This document shows, one piece after another, positions 61,446 through 64,000 of a stretch of DNA of 64,000 bases (the first letter of the stretch is position 1; each line of letters starts with the position of its first letter). The notes beneath the pieces are model-generated. The model worked only from the letters and a program-made list of their open reading frames with translations. It did no database searches and was not told the origin of the DNA. Origin of the DNA: Pseudomonadota bacterium (GTDB lineage: Bacteria; Pseudomonadota; Alphaproteobacteria; Sphingomonadales; Sphingomonadaceae); assembly GCA_023400405.1 (NCBI GenBank), contig JAEXFD010000027.1, positions 65,359 to 129,358 on the forward strand. The letters are read 5' to 3'. The translations under genes and the position numbers were made by a program.

Positions 61446-62252
61446 TTAGCGGAACAGGCCCAGCAGGATCGAGCTGGACTGGTTCGCGATCGACAGCGCC
61501 TGCACGCCCAGCTGCTGCTTGGTCTGCAGAGCCGTCAGGCGAGCGCTTTCCTTGGCCAGGTCGGCGTCAACCAGGTTGCCGATGCCGACTTCAAGCGAGT
61601 CCTGCATCTTGCTGACGAAGGTCAGTTGGCGCTCCATCGACTTCGACTGGGTGCCCAGCTTGCCGAGTTCGGCGGTGAAGCCGCTGATGGCGGTGTCGAC
61701 GGCCGTGATCGCGGCTTGCGCGGCCGTGGCGTCGGCCGGAGCCGTCAGCGTAGCCGTGGTGGCGACGGTGATCGCCGCGCCCGTGCCGATGTTCTGGGTC
61801 GCGCCCGAGGTGCTGGTCAGAACCGACTGCTGCGTGGTGTTGGAGAACAGGTTCACGCCGTCGAAGGTCGCGCCGGCCAGGGCCTTGGTGATTTCACCGC
61901 CCAGGGCGTTGTAGTCGGCCAGGTAGGCCGTTTGAGCCGCGCCGGTCGAAGAGGCGATGGCGACCGCCAGGCTCTTTTGTTCTTCCAGGGCCTTGGTGAT
62001 GGTCTCGCCGGCGGCCAGGGCCACGTCGACGATCGATTGACCGCGCTGGATGGACTGCTTCACCGAGTCCAGAGCGCCCATTTCAGCGCGCTGTGCGGTG
62101 GCGATGGCGAAGATGGCGCCGTTGTCCTTGGCCGTAGAGACCTTCAGACCCGTGTTCACGCGGTTTTGCGCGACGTTCAGGTCACGATTCGTCGCGTTCA
62201 GATTCTGCAGGGCGATGAGAGCGCCAGCATTGGTGTTGATGCTGTTAGCCAT
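61446..62252 (-). CDS. Flagellin (twin copy B)
   Basis: This is a 268-residue flagellin starting at ATG 62252. The conserved ends match copy A; the middle contains SNTTQQSVLTSTSGATQNIG instead. It is the first flagellin read from the sigma-54 promoter at 62329-62343. Open frame continues upstream, but the conserved MANSINTNAG start and leader fix the beginning. Confidence 0.96.
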   Translation of the reverse strand: MANSINTNAGALIALQNLNATNRDLNVAQNRVNTGLKVSTAKDNGAIFAIATAQRAEMGALDSVKQSIQRGQSIVDVALAAGETITKALEEQKSLAVAIASSTGAAQTAYLADYNALGGEITKALAGATFDGVNLFSNTTQQSVLTSTSGATQNIGTGAAITVATTATLTAPADATAAQAAITAVDTAISGFTAELGKLGTQSKSMERQLTFVSKMQDSLEVGIGNLVDADLAKESARLTALQTKQQLGVQALSIANQSSSILLGLFR

Positions 62253-62328
62253 TTTGGCTGTCCTTTGTCTTCGACGATGTCCGACGCCGTTTTGGCTGCC
62301 GGGAGCTTTCTGCTCGCAGGCTATGACC

Positions 62329-62343
62329 GCAAGGAGCGGGCCA
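62329..62343 (-). promoter_or_regulatory. Sigma-54 promoter for flagellin copy B
   Basis: On the minus strand TGGCCCG-CTCC-TTGC matches the consensus TGGCACG-N4-TTGC with one difference and the correct ten bases between GG and GC. It lies 77-91 bases before the start codon, as for late flagellar genes in Caulobacter. Confidence 0.75.
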
Positions 62344-62461
62344 GGCGGCGCCAGACCCATCTCGAACGCACAGCCTTGATTTTTCAGCGTTAGATTTTGG
62401 AAACCATGCCGCCGAACCCGGCAATATTTGCCCATTCACCCGGCAGCTCGGCGCTTTTTGC

Positions 62462-62791
62462 CTAGTTGCCCGGCAATATCCGCCCAGCTTCCTTTCGCCC
62501 CTGCGTCCAGGCGTCGATCAAATCGCGTTCGGCCTTCAGCGTCTCCACAGCCAGGCGCCTGGCGGCGTCGCACGCCGCCACCTGCGCGCCGCGCCGCACA
62601 TAGGCCGCCTCCAGATCCGCCGCCGTCGGACGCTCGGGCAGCATGGCCAGTTCACAGGGCCGCGTCGCCGCCTCAGCCAGGATCAGCCGAGGCGGCGCAA
62701 CCGGCGAAGACGGGCGCGAGGCGGCACAGTTCGCGGTCATGCTCGCGCAGACGCCGAGCGCGATCAGGGTCCAGGGGCGTATCAGCATCAT
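62462..62791 (-). CDS. Rz1-like outer-membrane spanin lipoprotein
   Basis: This is a 109-residue protein with a lipoprotein signal (WTLIALGVCASMTANC) and a Pro/Ser-rich start to the mature part (AASRPSSPVAPPRL), the form of phage Rz1 o-spanins. It overlaps the Rz-like gene by 119 bases in another frame, the hallmark nesting of Rz/Rz1 pairs. Together with Rz it would fuse the membranes at lysis. Confidence 0.72.
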   Translation of the reverse strand: MMLIRPWTLIALGVCASMTANCAASRPSSPVAPPRLILAEAATRPCELAMLPERPTAADLEAAYVRRGAQVAACDAARRLAVETLKAERDLIDAWTQGRKEAGRILPGN

Positions 62792-63095
62792 CAGCGGTCC
62801 TCGCTCGGGTTTCAGCCGCGACGGTCGCCTGCGTCACGGCCTGGGCGTTGCGGTGAAAGGCGTCGAGATCCTCGAGCTGGCGAGCGCGTGCGGCGGCCTC
62901 CAGACTTCGGGCGGACGCCTCGGTCTGCGCCCGATCGAGGCGTTGCTGGGCCGCCTCCAGCCGACGCGCCTGGAGGTGCAGCGGATCCCAGCGCAAGCCC
63001 AACCCCCGCCCGACGATCAGCAACAACACGCCCACCGCCAGCATCGTCGCCCACCAGCCGAGCGGCGTCAGAACCCGCAGGAAACGGCCCATCAT
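62673..63095 (-). CDS. Rz-like inner-membrane spanin
   Basis: This is a 140-residue protein with one N-terminal membrane helix (WWATMLAVGVLLLIVGRGLG) and a long Ala/Arg-rich coiled-coil-prone periplasmic part (RRLEAAQQRLDRAQTEASAR). Two Cys (ELCRLAPVFAGC) lie near the end, as in several i-spanins. It begins by ATGATG overlapping the endolysin stop. No strong sequence family is recalled; the call rests on topology and gene order. Confidence 0.7.
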   Translation of the reverse strand: MMGRFLRVLTPLGWWATMLAVGVLLLIVGRGLGLRWDPLHLQARRLEAAQQRLDRAQTEASARSLEAAARARQLEDLDAFHRNAQAVTQATVAAETRARTADDADTPLDPDRARRLREHDRELCRLAPVFAGCAASADPG

Positions 63096-63475
63096 GGATA
63101 GGCCCTCCGATCCAGTTCGAAATGCGGCCCGTCGCGCAGGCGCGGCCAGTCTCCGCCCCAGATCAGCGGCGCGCTCGCAGCCGCAGCCGCTTCCTTGAAC
63201 GCCCCGGCGATGCGCGGATACAGCGGCCAGTCCCAGCGCACCCCGCCGTCGACCCAGGCCGCCACGTCGACCGCATGGCCGGTCAGGTGCCGCGAGTTCA
63301 ACGTCCGGCTGGCCCCGGCTCGCACCAGTTCCGCCTGGCGCGCGGGCGTCCGCAGCCCCTCCGTGACCATGAAGTCCACCGGCGTCAGCAGGATGGCCGC
63401 CTCGACCACGGCAACCAGATCGGGATGAACGCCCTTCAACCGCTCGCGCGAGCGTTGCGACAGACGAAAGCTCAT
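63092..63475 (-). CDS. Phage-type endolysin, M15 peptidase (L-alanyl-D-glutamate type)
   Basis: This is a 127-residue enzyme. FRLSQRSRERLKGVHPDLVA is the usual N-terminus of T5-like lysins. SRHLTGHAVDVAAW and PHFELDR carry the zinc ligands (His, Asp, His). It cuts cell-wall peptides during lysis. Its ATG overlaps the holin stop (ATGA). Confidence 0.92.
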   Translation of the reverse strand: MSFRLSQRSRERLKGVHPDLVAVVEAAILLTPVDFMVTEGLRTPARQAELVRAGASRTLNSRHLTGHAVDVAAWVDGGVRWDWPLYPRIAGAFKEAAAAASAPLIWGGDWPRLRDGPHFELDRRAYP

Positions 63476-63744
63476 GGCTTCCCGCCCGCGCGCAGTCGCG
63501 CCAGATTGACGATCTGCTGGGCGCTGGGCGCCACCAGATACAGCAGCAACATCAGGGCGATCAGCCCCATCAGCCCCTCGGCGATGCGCGGCAGGTCCGT
63601 CGCCGCCGCCCGCGTCACCGCCAGCCGCAACAGCAGCCACAGCGCCAGGCTGGCGGCATAGACATAGAGGCGCCGCCACAGCCAGCGGCCCTCGGCCAGC
63701 TCCTGCGGACGCGCGGCCGGTTTGTCGTGATGCTCAGACGTCAT
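63472..63744 (-). CDS. Holin-like small membrane protein
   Basis: This is a 90-residue protein with two hydrophobic helices (LYVYAASLALWLLLRLAV and LMGLIALMLLLYLVAPSA) separated by a short charged turn, fitting a class II holin-like layout. It lies directly before the endolysin gene with overlapping codons. Assignment rests on topology and position in the lysis cassette. Confidence 0.72.
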   Translation of the reverse strand: MTSEHHDKPAARPQELAEGRWLWRRLYVYAASLALWLLLRLAVTRAAATDLPRIAEGLMGLIALMLLLYLVAPSAQQIVNLARLRAGGKP

Positions 63745-63935
63745 TGCCCGTCCTCCGGGTCATCGGGCGCGGCCGAGCTTCGCCAGTCGCCGCCCAGGTG
63801 GTCGAAACAGTCGTCGGCCGAGAGGCGATCGGGCGCGGCCCAGGCCTCCTCGTCCAACAGCGGCTCCAGTTCGCCGAGCGACAGGGCGTCCTCGGCGTCG
63901 ATGATGCGATGCAGGCGTCGGATCATGGCGCTCAC
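63741..63935 (-). CDS. Small acidic protein upstream of the lysis cassette
   Basis: This is a 61- to 64-residue protein (GTG 63935 or ATG 63926; MIRRLHRIIDAEDALSLGEL). It has no known motif. It overlaps the holin start and the stop of the preceding gene by four bases each, so it is part of the same phage-type operon. Confidence 0.65.
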   Translation of the reverse strand: MSAMIRRLHRIIDAEDALSLGELEPLLDEEAWAAPDRLSADDCFDHLGGDWRSSAAPDDPEDGQ

Positions 63936-64000
63936 CCCACCGCCGTCAGCCAGACCACGCCGGCCGCGCCTGCGCCGCCTGCGCCCGCCGCCGTCACGCC
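63932..64000 (-). CDS. C-terminal end of a Gly/Ala-rich protein (window edge)
   Basis: The last 22 residues read VTAAGAGGAGAAGVVWLTAV before a terminal Gly and a stop at 63932-63934. Short glycine-rich tails of this kind occur at the ends of some phage tail proteins. The rest lies beyond the window, so identity is not known. Confidence 0.45.
   Translation of the reverse strand, partial: GVTAAGAGGAGAAGVVWLTAVG

Overview
The window holds two blocks that look as if they come from two different alphaproteobacterial orders. Bases 1 to about 32,456 read like a sphingomonad (Sphingomonas-type TonB receptors, LepA, RpoC, beta-propeller phytase). Bases about 32,556 to 64,000 read like a Brevundimonas/Caulobacter relative (RpoB, the gyrA-aminotransferase-coaD-cyclophilin order, the FlaEY/flagellin/FlaG cluster, tandem M61 peptidases). 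The change falls in the roughly 100 bases between rpoB and rpoC. These assignments come from recalled family sequences and gene order, not from a database search. The simplest explanation is an assembly or binning chimera joined at the conserved rpoBC locus; a real transfer is possible but needs proof.

Left block, in order: a MacAB-type efflux system (adaptor cut by the window edge, ATPase, permease); tRNA-Pro(CGG); a ferredoxin-NADP reductase; a likely NAD-precursor salvage group (pnuC, two near-duplicate NadR-type kinases, a TonB receptor); a DUF72 protein; lepA; a Gly/Ser-rich secreted protein; a subtilase divergent from an ECF sigma/anti-sigma pair across a strong dyad; a TonB receptor divergent from a beta-propeller phytase across phased GTGAC repeats; modABC; a ketopantoate reductase-like/DUF1993 pair; a chemoreceptor; an OprB porin; small secreted proteins and a cupin; then rpoC with a clear intrinsic terminator.

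Right block: rpoB; an FKBP lipoprotein; a frameshifted secreted DUF2268 protein; two M61 peptidases; a Ppx/GppA phosphatase; a palindromic intergenic repeat; two secreted cyclophilins with coaD; an aminotransferase; gyrA; sodC; an EamA transporter; a secreted nucleoside deoxyribosyltransferase-like protein; a DCC/SDR-DoxX/DUF2269 operon; ssb with a LexA box; two small cell-envelope proteins; and a flagellin cluster (FlaEY-like protein, flagellin, FlaG, two more flagellins) with a sigma-54 promoter. At the right edge a phage-type lysis cassette begins: holin, M15 endolysin, Rz and overlapping Rz1, all reading leftwards.

I found no CRISPR array, rRNA, transposase or convincing undescribed defence or metabolic system. 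The most useful observations are the composite structure of the window, the divergent regulatory regions (ECF dyad, phytase repeats), the duplicated NadR-like kinases, the frameshifted gene and the lysis cassette that implies a prophage or gene transfer agent just beyond the window.
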